Positions 1 through 9,300 of a DNA stretch of 64,000 nt are shown here, piece by piece. The position numbers were made by a program, and so were the translations under genes. A model generated the notes under the pieces. It ran no database searches. It was not told where the DNA came from and saw only the letters and a list, made by a program, of their open reading frames with translations. Position 1 is the stretch's first letter, and each line of letters begins with the position of its first letter. Origin of the DNA: Gammaproteobacteria bacterium (lineage in GTDB: Bacteria; Pseudomonadota; Gammaproteobacteria; Ga0077536); contig JACQWY010000032.1 in the NCBI GenBank assembly GCA_016209015.1, positions 1 to 64,000 of the forward strand, written 5' to 3'.

Positions 1-128
1 CGCGCTCGTCCTCTGCGCCGGCCCCGGGGTTCGGCTGAACAACCGGGCCCTCGCCTGCGCGAGGGCGACACGTGGGAAATGCGCGCCGCGGTGTGCCGAG
101 GAACAGCCCCACAGTTCGGAGAAGAACC
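1..128. repeat. Truncated copy of dispersed repeat family 1 (GGGCCCTCGCCTGCGCGAGGGC core, ends ...TTCGGAGAAGAACC)
   Basis: Near-identical to 275..416; core palindrome and GGAGAAGAACC end match copies at 137..416 and 3355..3610. Confidence 0.75.
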
Positions 129-136
129 AGGAAAAA

Positions 137-416
137 GGTTCTTCTCGAGACTGCGGGCTCATTCGACGCATTCCGCCTCGGCTGATCTTCGTCGCCCTCG
201 CGCAGGCGAGGGCCCAGTCGGTGACCCACGGCACGCGCAGTGAACCTCGGACTTTCGAGCGCTCCCTTCCCGACCGCGCTCGTCTTCTGCGCTGGCCCCG
301 GGGTTCAACGTCGGCGCCGCGGCTGAACGACTGGGCCCTCGCCTGCGCGAGGGCGACACGTGGGAAGTGCGCGCCGCGGTGTGCCGGGGAACAGCCCCGC
401 CGTTCGGAGAAGAGCC
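137..416. repeat. Dispersed repeat family 1, full copy with terminal inverted repeats
   Basis: Begins GGTTCTTCTCGAGACTG, ends CGTTCGGAGAAGAGCC; contains CGCCCTCGCGCAGGCGAGGGCCCAGTCG and its inverse. Confidence 0.75.
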
Positions 417-877
417 AAAAAAAGACCCGGCCTGGGGTCGACTTGCGGGGGCAGCCGTGTAAAATCCCCCACGTTCGGGTGATTTTGCTCGAGTGACGAT
501 CGATCGTGGGCAGCGATGCGGGCGGCGGGTGCGGGACGTGCGTTGATACGACGTCCGTGCCGCAACGCAACAAGTCTCGCGGCCCACGTCTCCATTCGCG
601 CGAAGACGGCTACGGTGATGATTCCTCGTGCCGGGAGCGGCCAGTCCGCAGCGCTAGTGCGCACGTTCCCGCGCCGCGATCCTCCAGGCTAGGTCACGAT
701 GAACTCCGAGGTGTCCCCGTCTCTCCGGGCGCAAGCGTTCCGGCGGCGGCGCCGAGTTGTTCACACGTGCCGCGCCCCGGTCGACCTCAGAGCGTTCGAC
801 CGGCGGTCAGCGTCATCCCGAATCCAGGCACGGTTACCGTGCCGGCGACCACAAGAAGCTGAAGAGAGGTTTCGTTC

Positions 878-3298
878 ATGAGATTCCGTCTGGCCGCCTG
901 GATCATGGCGCATCGCGCCTCCGTGGGCATCGCATTCATACTCGTCACGCTGGCCTTCATGGCCGGTTTCCCGAAGGTGCAGATCCGCACCATCTTCAAG
1001 GACCTGTTGCCGACCGACGATCCGTTCGTTCAGGTCTATTACGACCATCCGAATTTCGGCAATCCGCTGACCGTGTCGATCATGATCAAGCGGAAGAGCG
1101 GTGACATCTACAATTCCGAGACGCTGAACAAGGTCTGGAAGATGACGCGCGACATCGACCTCGCGCCCTACATCGACCACGACCAGATCGTCTCGATCGC
1201 CACCGAGAAGGTCCGTTACGCGGAAGCGACGCCCGACGGCGTCGACATGCATCCGTTGATGGACAGTCACGCGCCGGAAACGCCGGAGGAGATGAAGGAT
1301 TTCCGCCATCGCGTCGAAATGTCGCCGAACGCGCAGACGTTCTTCATCTCGGGCGACGAATCCGCAACGCTGCTCAATGCCGCGTTCCGCGACAACGTCG
1401 ACTACGGCGAAGCCTTCGCCTACGTGCAGAAGCTCGTCACGGAAGCGCGCGACGCGAATCACGACGTCTATCTCGCCGGCCAGCCGGCGCTGACGGGCTG
1501 GGTCTACAAGCTGCAGAAGCAGACCTACAAGATCTTCGGCGTGACGGTTGCGGCACTCATGATCGCGCTCGTCTTCTACATGCGGAACGTCGCCGGTGTG
1601 ACGACGCCTATCGTCTGCGCCGCAGTCGCGGGCGTCTGGGGCTTCGGCTTCATCGGCTGGCTCGGCCGGCCCATCGAGCCGCTGCTCATGATCGTGCCGC
1701 TGCTGCTCGTCGCACGCTCGTTCTCGCACTGCGTGCAGTACACCGAGCGCTACTACGAAATCCTGATGCACGTGAAGGACCGCTCGAAAGCCGCCGAAAT
1801 CACCATGGCCATCATGATGGCGCCCTCGATCCTCGGCATCATGACCGACGTGTTCGGCATCATCTTCATCGCCATCGCGCCCATCAAGACGATGGAGAAC
1901 CACGCGCTCTTCTGCGGTTTCTGGGCGCTCTGGATCATCCCGACGGGCGTGTTCCTGATCTCGATTCTCCTGTCCTATCTGCCGGTGCCGCGCAACATGG
2001 CGGAAATCGTCGGCGGCGAAGGCAAGGAATCGGGCATCCACCTCCTGCAGGACAAGGCGCTGCACGGCATCGCGCACATCACCTACGGCAAGACGGCGCG
2101 CGTCACGGCGGTCGTCGTCACGCTGTTCGGGATCTGGGCGATGTGGGAGACCTCGCTCATCAAGATCGGCAACCCGGTCGAGGGCTCGAACCTGCTCTGG
2201 TACGAATCCGAGTTCAACACCGCCGTGCGCGCCATCAATGCGCACTTCCCCGGCATGAACACGCTCGAGATCGTCATCCGCTCGGACAAGCGCGACCCGG
2301 AACGCCGCGTCGCCCGCACGCCGGAATACGTGCAGGTCGCGAGCGACATCCAGCGCATGGTCGAGGCCGACACGAAGATGCCGCCGCGCGCGACCTTGTC
2401 CTTCGCGGACTACATGCGCGAGGTCAATCGTCTGTTCTCCGGCGGCAATCCGAAGTGGGCCACCCTCGATCCGACGGACAAGGCGGTGAACACCGCGGGC
2501 TTCGCGGCGACGATGGGCACGAATCCCGTGAACTTCGGCGCGATCTCCGACTTCGAGTTCCAGAACTCGACGGTCTCGCTCTGGTTCAAGGACAACAAGC
2601 AGGAGACGGTCGACGCCGCGCTCGCGAGCGCGAAGAAGGCGGTGGACGCCGTCGGCGTCAAGCACCCCGACTTCACCGTCCGCCTCGGCAGCGGCGTGAT
2701 CGCGCTGCAGCAGGCGATGAACAGCGTCGTCGAGCGTTATCACTGGCTGATTCTCGGCCTCGTGAACCTCGCGGTGCTCGTCATCTCGGCCTATGCCTAC
2801 AGGTCCTTCATGGCCGCGTTCATCCTGCTCGTGCCCGTGAACCTGTCGAACTTCCTGCTGCTCGCCGCGATGCACGTGCTCGGCATCGGTCTCGACATCA
2901 ACGCGGTGATCGTGGCGGTCATGGGCGTGGGCGTCGGTATCGACTACGGCATTTATCTCCTCTCGCGTATCTGCGAGGAATATGCCGCCCACGATCACGA
3001 CGTGAAGCTCGCGATCACCGCCGCGCTCACCACGACCGGCAAGGCGATCATGTTCACCGCGACGATCATGCTGCTCGGCATCCTGCCCTGGTACTTCCTG
3101 TCGGATCTGAAGTTCATGGCCGACATGGGCATCCTGCTCGTCGCGATCATGCTCATCAACATGGTGCTCTCGCTCGTGGTGCTCCCGCTTCTCGTCTGGT
3201 TCGTGAACCCGAAGTTCATGGCCCGCGAGGATCTGATGGTCGGCGAGAGCGTCGACATCTCGCTGTACACGGCGGACTTCGTGACGGAAGCCGCGTGA
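878..3298 (+). CDS. MMPL/RND-family transporter permease
   Basis: 806 aa, repeated TM blocks, two RND halves (KDLLPTDDPFVQVYYDHPNFG...; VMGVGVGIDYGIYLLSRI). Confidence 0.9.
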   Translation: MRFRLAAWIMAHRASVGIAFILVTLAFMAGFPKVQIRTIFKDLLPTDDPFVQVYYDHPNFGNPLTVSIMIKRKSGDIYNSETLNKVWKMTRDIDLAPYIDHDQIVSIATEKVRYAEATPDGVDMHPLMDSHAPETPEEMKDFRHRVEMSPNAQTFFISGDESATLLNAAFRDNVDYGEAFAYVQKLVTEARDANHDVYLAGQPALTGWVYKLQKQTYKIFGVTVAALMIALVFYMRNVAGVTTPIVCAAVAGVWGFGFIGWLGRPIEPLLMIVPLLLVARSFSHCVQYTERYYEILMHVKDRSKAAEITMAIMMAPSILGIMTDVFGIIFIAIAPIKTMENHALFCGFWALWIIPTGVFLISILLSYLPVPRNMAEIVGGEGKESGIHLLQDKALHGIAHITYGKTARVTAVVVTLFGIWAMWETSLIKIGNPVEGSNLLWYESEFNTAVRAINAHFPGMNTLEIVIRSDKRDPERRVARTPEYVQVASDIQRMVEADTKMPPRATLSFADYMREVNRLFSGGNPKWATLDPTDKAVNTAGFAATMGTNPVNFGAISDFEFQNSTVSLWFKDNKQETVDAALASAKKAVDAVGVKHPDFTVRLGSGVIALQQAMNSVVERYHWLILGLVNLAVLVISAYAYRSFMAAFILLVPVNLSNFLLLAAMHVLGIGLDINAVIVAVMGVGVGIDYGIYLLSRICEEYAAHDHDVKLAITAALTTTGKAIMFTATIMLLGILPWYFLSDLKFMADMGILLVAIMLINMVLSLVVLPLLVWFVNPKFMAREDLMVGESVDISLYTADFVTEAA

Positions 3299-3328
3299 TG
3301 CGCTGACCGGATGACCGGTCGGGAGGAA

Positions 3329-3354
3329 GGGGACGCTGGGCGTCCCCTTTATTT
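3329..3354 (+). terminator. Rho-independent terminator after RND gene
   Basis: GGGGACGC-TGG-GCGTCCCC perfect 8-bp stem followed by TTTATTT. Confidence 0.75.
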
Positions 3355-3610
3355 GGTTCTTCTCCGAACTGCGGGGCAGGATTCACCGGCAGACAGAGGT
3401 GGCCTTCTGCAGACGTCGCCCTCGCGCAGGCGAGGGCCCAGTCGTTCAGCCCGGGCGCCGAGGTCGAACCGCGGATCGAGTCCGGATTACCAGCGCAGCG
3501 CCTTCGAAAGCCCGAGGTTCACTGCGCGTGCCGTGGGTCACCGACTGGGCCCTCGCCTGCGCGAGGGCTACGCATGGCGGGCAACTGCGCCCGCAGCTCG
3601 GAGAAGAACG
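3355..3610. repeat. Dispersed repeat family 1, full copy with TIRs
   Basis: GGTTCTTCTCCGAACTGC ... GCAGCTCGGAGAAGAACG (16/18 inverted match); internal inverse CCCTCGCGCAGGCGAGGGCCCAGTCG / CGACTGGGCCCTCGCCTGCGCGAGGG. Confidence 0.8.
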
Positions 3611-3691
3611 TTCTTTCGATTCGCAGGTTGTCGTGAAAGAAGCGCTGCCACTAGAGAGGAAGCGCAGCAAAGCCGTCGTCCCACGCCGCCG

Positions 3692-4690
3692 CTACGCCTT
3701 CCTCCCCGAATAGATGCTGTATCCACCCGCCAGCGGCAGCCGCGCCAGGTCCCGCAAGCCTGCCGCCTCGAACCACCCGCGATATTCCGACTCCGTGTAC
3801 GCCTGCCCGTCCTCGTAGACGTTGAGGAACATGACATTCGCCGCGACCGCGTCGGCCGGCGCGAGCCGCGTGTCGTCGAGCATGCGGCCGACGGCGAACA
3901 GCACGCCGCCGGAATCGAGCGCTGCGGCGACGTTCCGCACCGTCCGCGCGGCAGCGTCGGCGCTCATCACCTGCAGCACCGAGCGCAGCGCCGCGACGTC
4001 GTAGCCGCCGGGCAGCGAACCGTTCACCAGGTCGACGTCGCAGACCTCGATGCGCGCTCCGAGCCCGGCTTCCGCGATGCAGTCCCGCGTGATCACCGCG
4101 ACGCTCGGCAACTCGGCCACCGTGGCGCGGAGCGAAGGGCAGAGCCGGCAGAGCGCGACGCTCAGGCCTCCCGAGCCGCCGCCGGCATCGAGCAGGCGGC
4201 GCTTCTGCGCGAGATCGAATTCCTTGTTGAGACGCCGTGCCGCGGCGCTCGCGCCCGCGTCCATGCCGCGGATGAAACCGGAGAGCTCGTCCTTCGTCAT
4301 GTTCGCGAAATCGTGCTTCGCCTGCGGCCGGCCGCTCCTGATCGAGGCGGCCGTGTGCATCGTCGAGGACCAGAGATCGGCGTAGGCCCCGGCGATCTCG
4401 CCGAGATAACGCGAACCGCCCTTGACGAGGAACTCCTGCGCCTCGGGCGTATTCGCGAAGCGCCCGCCATCGAGCGTGAGCATGCCTGCCGTGACGAGCG
4501 CGTACATCAAAGGCCCGAGCTTCACCGCGTTTACACCGAGCGCAGCGGCGACTTCCTCCACCGTCTTCGGCCCGTCGCCGAGCGGCGTGAACACCTCGAG
4601 CTGCATGCCGGCGAGCATCGCGAGCGCGGGATAGACGTTCGCGACGTGGCGGTTGATGGTGTCGGGCTGGAGGCGATCTGCGGTGGTCAT
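3692..4690 (-). CDS. Class I SAM-dependent O-methyltransferase with N-terminal winged-helix dimerisation domain
   Basis: 332 aa; LLDAGGGSGGLSVALCRLCPSL SAM motif; N-terminal helical domain as in family 2 O-methyltransferases. Confidence 0.85.
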   Translation of the reverse strand: MTTADRLQPDTINRHVANVYPALAMLAGMQLEVFTPLGDGPKTVEEVAAALGVNAVKLGPLMYALVTAGMLTLDGGRFANTPEAQEFLVKGGSRYLGEIAGAYADLWSSTMHTAASIRSGRPQAKHDFANMTKDELSGFIRGMDAGASAAARRLNKEFDLAQKRRLLDAGGGSGGLSVALCRLCPSLRATVAELPSVAVITRDCIAEAGLGARIEVCDVDLVNGSLPGGYDVAALRSVLQVMSADAAARTVRNVAAALDSGGVLFAVGRMLDDTRLAPADAVAANVMFLNVYEDGQAYTESEYRGWFEAAGLRDLARLPLAGGYSIYSGRKA

Positions 4691-4716
4691 GGACGTTTCC
4701 CCTGGCTCGATATCTC

Positions 4717-4850
4717 GCAGGTCCGATTAGCCGAAGGCGTAATCGGACGTTTCGTCGGTGGCGTCTGCGCCCTGCAGGAGAATTCGGGAAACTCGGCGGC
4801 GCGGAAACTCCGAGCGTCCGATTACGCTGGCGCTAATCAACGGACCTACG
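4717..4850. repeat. Dispersed repeat family 2 (GGTCCGATTAGCCGAAGGCGTAATCGGACG ... GCGTCCGATTACGCTGGCGCTAATCAACGGACCTACG)
   Basis: Inverted arms; matches copies at 35450..35573 and 51575..51662. Confidence 0.75.
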
Positions 4851-5624
4851 AAGCCCTGCGCTCAACCAGGCGATCCACGCCTCCATTCCCTCCCCGCTCC
4901 GCGCGGAAACTTCGATGACGTCGAGCCCGGGCTTGATCCGCCGCGCATACTCGAGACAACGCACGACGTCGAAATCGACGTGCGGCAGGAGATCAATCTT
5001 CGTCAGCAGCATGAGATCCGCGCCCGCGAACGCATCCGGGTACTTGAGCGGCTTGTCCTCGCCTTCCGTCACGGAGAGCAGCACGACGCGACGCGTCTCG
5101 CCGAGCTTGAAGCCGGCCGGGCAGATGAGATTGCCGACGTTCTCGATGAGGAGGCACTGCACTGACGGCAGCACGTCGAGTGCGTGCAGCACCATGTGCG
5201 CATCGAGATGGCAGCCCTTGCCGGTGTTGAGCTGCACGGCGGGGACGCCCGTCGCCTCCACGCGCTTCGCGTCGAGATCCGTGTGCTGATCGCCTTCGAT
5301 GACGGCGCACGACCAGCGGCTCGAGATCCGCTTCAGCGTCTCGACGAGCAGCGTCGTCTTGCCGGCACCGGGGCTCGACAGCAGGTTCGCCGCGAACGTC
5401 CGGGCCGCCGCGAGCCGCGTCGCCACGTCAGCCGCATAGGCATCGTTGCGGTCGAGCAGCCGCGTCGAGAGCTCGACGACACGCGTCGGCCCGAAGCCGG
5501 GCAGACCCGTGGTTTCGGGCGCGAAGCTGAAGCGCCGCGCCTGTCCGCCGTGATCGTGCGGGTGGTGATGGTCGTGCGCGTGAGCGGATTTACCCGGTTC
5601 GCCGCAGCCGCAGATGTCGCACAT
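4833..5624 (-). CDS. hypB: Hydrogenase nickel incorporation GTPase HypB
   Basis: N-terminal MCDICGCG and His-rich AHDHHHPHDHGG; P-loop SSPGAGKTTLL; ENVGNLICPAGFKLGE. Confidence 0.95.
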   Translation of the reverse strand: MCDICGCGEPGKSAHAHDHHHPHDHGGQARRFSFAPETTGLPGFGPTRVVELSTRLLDRNDAYAADVATRLAAARTFAANLLSSPGAGKTTLLVETLKRISSRWSCAVIEGDQHTDLDAKRVEATGVPAVQLNTGKGCHLDAHMVLHALDVLPSVQCLLIENVGNLICPAGFKLGETRRVVLLSVTEGEDKPLKYPDAFAGADLMLLTKIDLLPHVDFDVVRCLEYARRIKPGLDVIEVSARSGEGMEAWIAWLSAGLRRSVD

Positions 5625-5649
5625 GGACGTAATCCTACTCCTCAGCCGA

Positions 5650-5711
5650 ATTGGGGTCAGAGTCCATTAAGAATGGACTCTGACCCCAATATTAATCGAC
5701 TCTGACCCCAA
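5650..5711. repeat. Repeat family 3: perfect 19-bp palindrome plus an extra half-site
   Basis: ATTGGGGTCAGAGTCCATT-AAG-AATGGACTCTGACCCCAAT (5650-5690), followed by TCGACTCTGACCCCAA. Confidence 0.85.
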
Positions 5712-5712
5712 A

Positions 5713-6054
5713 TCACGCGCCCGCGACGCGGCGGACGATCATGTCGTTGCCGGCGATGACCTGCGGTCCGAAGCGTCCGCAGGCCGGGCAGGGTTCGTAG
5801 CGATCCTCCGGCGCGTACTCGTTGTCGCATTCTCCGCAACGCAGGCGTCCGGGCACGGATTCGAGGTCCAGCCGTGCGCCAGACGCGACGCTCCCGGCGA
5901 GGACCGCTTCGAGCGCGAACGCCAGCGCCTCCGGGACGACGCAGGACCAGGCGCCGATCGAGAGCCCGATCTCGGTGACGCGCGAGAGACCGTGTCTTTC
6001 CGCCTCGATTCCGACGATGTGCAGCACTTCCTCGGCGAGCGCGACTTCATGCAT
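5713..6054 (-). CDS. hypA: Hydrogenase maturation nickel metallochaperone HypA
   Basis: MHEVALAEEVLHIV...; zinc motif CGECDNEY...CPACGRF. Confidence 0.95.
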   Translation of the reverse strand: MHEVALAEEVLHIVGIEAERHGLSRVTEIGLSIGAWSCVVPEALAFALEAVLAGSVASGARLDLESVPGRLRCGECDNEYAPEDRYEPCPACGRFGPQVIAGNDMIVRRVAGA

Positions 6055-6502
6055 GCCCGGCTCCCGCGAGCGCCCGCAGCTCCGGCCACACCGCCTCGAG
6101 ATTCGCCGCACAGCGCGGGGAGATCCCGGCACCGAGCTCGAATCCCTCGGCGCCGATTTCGAGCAGGCGCGCGCGCGGCGCCGGCCGCCGGTAGACGTGC
6201 TCGAACAGCGCGAGCAGGGCGCCCGGCGAGAGCGCGTGCGTCGTGAATGAATGATCGGCCAGCGGGGTGATGTCGGTGAAGCGAAAGCCGTCGCTGAAGC
6301 GGTGCGAGGCGTCGACGAACAGCACTTCGGCGCCCGCCGCCGCATCGTCGACGTGCTCGGGCGCGAGCTGATAGCACTCTTCGAGTCGCACGTCGCCCGG
6401 CACCGTCGCCGCGAGTCTGTCGAGCAGCAAGGGTCCGGCCGCGTCGTCACCGCGCGAACGGTTGCCGATCGCGAAGACGACGAGCCGGGCTGCGGTGTTC
6501 AT
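6047..6502 (-). CDS. hoxW: Hydrogenase maturation protease (HoxW-like)
   Basis: 151 aa; FAIGNRSRGDDAAGPLLLDRL start typical of HycI/HoxW/HyaD proteases; in the hox operon. Confidence 0.85.
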   Translation of the reverse strand: MNTAARLVVFAIGNRSRGDDAAGPLLLDRLAATVPGDVRLEECYQLAPEHVDDAAAGAEVLFVDASHRFSDGFRFTDITPLADHSFTTHALSPGALLALFEHVYRRPAPRARLLEIGAEGFELGAGISPRCAANLEAVWPELRALAGAGHA

Positions 6503-6513
6503 GCCCGCGCGCC

Positions 6514-7998
6514 TCAGCCGATCGCTATCGTCCCCGCTTCGTCGCGGCTGATCGCGCCGACGCGCGTGCCGTCCGCGGCCTCGAGCTCGACGACGAGCGG
6601 CATGCGGCCGACCGCGTGCGTCGCGCAGGACAGGCAGGGATCGTAGGCGCGGATCGCGACCTCGATCTCGTTCAGCAGCTCGGGCGTCAGATTCGCGCCG
6701 TTGAGCCGGTCGATCGCGACGCGGCGGATCGATTCGTTCATCGCCTGGTTGTTGCTCGTGGTCGAGACGATGAGGTTCGCGCGCGTGACGAGCCCTTCGT
6801 CGTTCACTTCGTAGTGATGGAACAGCGTGCCGCGCGGCGCTTCGATGACGCCGATGCCCTCGAAGTGGCGCTCGCCGATACGCACGAGATCGTCGCTCAT
6901 GAGATCCGGATCGCCGAGCATCTCGCGGATCGCTTCCGCGCAATGCAGCGCCTCGATCATGCGTGCCCAATGGTAGGCCAGCGCACCCTGCGGCAGACCC
7001 TGGTGCGCGGCGAGGAAACCGACGCGCTCCGCTTCGGCGAGCGGCGTCGTGATGCGATCGCAGTTGTTGAGGCGGGCGAGCGGACCGACGCGATACCAGC
7101 CGTACTCCGGTCCTTTGTCGATCAGGTACGGGAACTTCATGTAGCTCCAGTTCTTCACCTGCTCGCGCACGAGATGCATGTAGTCGTTACAAGGATATTG
7201 ATCGACGAAACGGCTGCCGTCGGCTTCCTTCACGCGGATGCCGCCGTCGTAGAGCTCGAGCTCGCCGTCCGGACCGATGAGCCCGAGAAACGGACTCTCG
7301 ATCCGGCCGAATGCTTCGTGGCGATTGCGATGTTCCTGGTAGAGGCGCTTCGCGAGCGCGACGGCCTTCACGCAGAAGCCGACGATTTCCCCGATGCCGG
7401 CGGCGAGCGTCTTCACTTCCTCAGGCTTCATCGCCTTGTTCATGCCGCCGGGCATGACGACGACGCCGTGGATTTTCTTGCCGCTGATGGCCTTGATGAT
7501 CTCCTGACCGTAGCGGCGGATCTGCACGCCTTCGAGCGCGACGGTCGGATGCTCGGCGATGACGCCGAAGATGTTGCGCTTCTGCACCTCACTGTCGAAG
7601 CCGAACAGCAGATCGGGCGAGGCGAGATGGAAGAAATGCAGCGCATGCGATTGCAGCACCTGCCCCCAGTGCAGGAGCCGGCGCAGCTTCGTCGCGGCAG
7701 GCGAGAGCTGCGCGCCGACAATCTGATCGATGGCCTTGCCGGCCGCGAGCTGATGACTCACCGGGCAGATGCCGCACAGGCGCTGCACGACGATCGGCAC
7801 CTCCCAGTACGGCCGGCCCTGGATGAATTTCTCGAAGCCGCGGAATTCGACGATGTGCAGGCGCGCCTGCTGCACGCGATTGTCCTCGTCGAGCAGCAGC
7901 GTGACTTTGCCGTGTCCTTCGACGCGTGTGACGGGGTCGATGACGACGCGCTTGAGCGGCTGGTTGCCAACCGCGGTTTCGAGATTCGTGGTGCTCAT
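6514..7998 (-). CDS. hoxH: NAD-reducing [NiFe]-hydrogenase large subunit HoxH
   Basis: RLCGICPVSHQLAAGKA (L1 motif) and C-terminal DPCLSCATH with cleavable tail; start MSTTNLETAVGNQ. Confidence 0.95.
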   Translation of the reverse strand: MSTTNLETAVGNQPLKRVVIDPVTRVEGHGKVTLLLDEDNRVQQARLHIVEFRGFEKFIQGRPYWEVPIVVQRLCGICPVSHQLAAGKAIDQIVGAQLSPAATKLRRLLHWGQVLQSHALHFFHLASPDLLFGFDSEVQKRNIFGVIAEHPTVALEGVQIRRYGQEIIKAISGKKIHGVVVMPGGMNKAMKPEEVKTLAAGIGEIVGFCVKAVALAKRLYQEHRNRHEAFGRIESPFLGLIGPDGELELYDGGIRVKEADGSRFVDQYPCNDYMHLVREQVKNWSYMKFPYLIDKGPEYGWYRVGPLARLNNCDRITTPLAEAERVGFLAAHQGLPQGALAYHWARMIEALHCAEAIREMLGDPDLMSDDLVRIGERHFEGIGVIEAPRGTLFHHYEVNDEGLVTRANLIVSTTSNNQAMNESIRRVAIDRLNGANLTPELLNEIEVAIRAYDPCLSCATHAVGRMPLVVELEAADGTRVGAISRDEAGTIAIG

Positions 7999-8015
7999 GG
8001 GCTTTCTCCGCGGGC

Positions 8016-8561
8016 TCAGTCGAAATGCCGCAACGCGTAGCTCATCTGCGGGGCGCGGTTCTCGAGCACCGCCGTCAGCAGCTCCAGGAAGGCCTCGGCC
8101 GGCGGCGGGCAGCCGGTGAGGAAGTAGTCGACCTTCACCGCATCCTGGATGGGATGGACCTGATTCAGCAGCAGGGGCAGTTCCGGATCGCTCGGGATCT
8201 GCGGATCCGCGACGCCGACGCCGTAGAGATAAGACTCCTCGAGACACTCGGCGAGACCGTAGCGATTGCGCATCGCCGGCACGCCGCCGTTGATCGCGCA
8301 GGCGCCGACGGCGACGAGGATCTTGCACTGCTGGCGGAAATGGCGGACGACGTGCACATTCTCGTCGTTGCAGAGCCCGCCCTCGACGAGGCCGATGTCG
8401 CAGGCGTGCAGCGTGTGGATGTCGGTCAGCGGCGTGCGACCGAAGCTCACCTTGTCGACGAGCGCGACGATGCGTTCGTCGATGTCGAGGAAGGACATGT
8501 GGCAGCCGAAGCAGCCGGCGAGGGAGCAGGTCGCGACGGTGATCTTGCGGGTGTCGCTCAT
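8016..8561 (-). CDS. hoxY: [NiFe]-hydrogenase small subunit HoxY
   Basis: CSLAGCFGCHMSFLDIDERI; VGACAINGGVPAMRN; GCPPPAEAF. Confidence 0.95.
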   Translation of the reverse strand: MSDTRKITVATCSLAGCFGCHMSFLDIDERIVALVDKVSFGRTPLTDIHTLHACDIGLVEGGLCNDENVHVVRHFRQQCKILVAVGACAINGGVPAMRNRYGLAECLEESYLYGVGVADPQIPSDPELPLLLNQVHPIQDAVKVDYFLTGCPPPAEAFLELLTAVLENRAPQMSYALRHFD

Positions 8562-9298
8562 GGCGCGCTCCCTCCCGGCGCGGCATCGTCGGCACGCCGG
8601 TTGCCGATGCGATCGATCGACGTGCGATCGTAGAGCCGCCTGCCTATCGGTCGCGCGTAGTTGTCGTGCTTGAAGAGTAGCGCGCCGACCGGGCAGACGT
8701 GCGCGGCGCGGTCCTCCGCGCTGAACTCGGTGTCGCGCAGGAGACCGCTCGCACTGTTCGGCATCAGCCGCGTCTCGATGCCGCGGCCGCCGAGGCTGAA
8801 GACGTGCTTGCCGTCGACGCGGTCGCTCGCCCGCACGCAGAGATTGCACTGGATGCAACGATCGCGGTCGAGCAGCATCTCGTCGTGGGAGGCGTCGACC
8901 GCCTTCTTCGGATACGACGGCGAGAAATGCAGATCCTGCATGCCGAGCCCGTAGGCCGTGGCCTGCAACTGGCACTGCCCGCTCTGCTCGCAGGCCGGGC
9001 AGAAATGATTGCCGTCGACGAACAGCATCTGCGTGATGCGCAGGCGCAGCTCTTTGATCTCCGCCGTGTCCGATTCCACGCTCATGCCGGGCGTCGCGGG
9101 CGTCGTGCAGGCGGCGACGTAGCGCCCGCCCGCCTTCACCATGCACAGCCGGCAGCTCCCGTGCGGGCCGAACTCGGGATGGAAGCACAGATGCGGAATA
9201 TAGACGCCGGCGCGGTGCGCGGCGTCGATCACGGTGTCGCCCGCCTGGCAGGGGACGGCGGCGCCGTCGATGGTGATGCCGAGTGCCTGGTCCGTCAT
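8558..9298 (-). CDS. hoxU: NAD-reducing hydrogenase diaphorase subunit HoxU
   Basis: 2Fe-2S motif HGSCRLCMV; 4Fe-4S motif CIQCNLCVRAS; NuoG-N-like. Confidence 0.95.
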   Translation of the reverse strand: MTDQALGITIDGAAVPCQAGDTVIDAAHRAGVYIPHLCFHPEFGPHGSCRLCMVKAGGRYVAACTTPATPGMSVESDTAEIKELRLRITQMLFVDGNHFCPACEQSGQCQLQATAYGLGMQDLHFSPSYPKKAVDASHDEMLLDRDRCIQCNLCVRASDRVDGKHVFSLGGRGIETRLMPNSASGLLRDTEFSAEDRAAHVCPVGALLFKHDNYARPIGRRLYDRTSIDRIGNRRADDAAPGGSAP

Positions 9299-9300
9299 GT

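Noticed and set aside
1-416. Possible CRISPR array from recurring GAGGGC units
   Set aside because: Only a few long, oppositely oriented copies with unequal spacing; no short direct repeat/spacer periodicity and no cas genes
418-436. Possible terminator AAAAAAAGACCCGGCCTGGGGTC on the minus strand
   Set aside because: Stem only 5 bp and no minus-strand gene identified that it would terminate
159-664. Short ORFs in the first 700 bp
   Set aside because: They fall largely on family 1 repeat DNA; Arg/Pro/Ser-rich translations in several overlapping frames, no coding signal
761-2998. 745-aa minus-strand ORF
   Set aside because: Antisense to the clearly coding RND permease; Asp/Arg/His/Val-rich composition typical of spurious ORFs in GC-rich DNA
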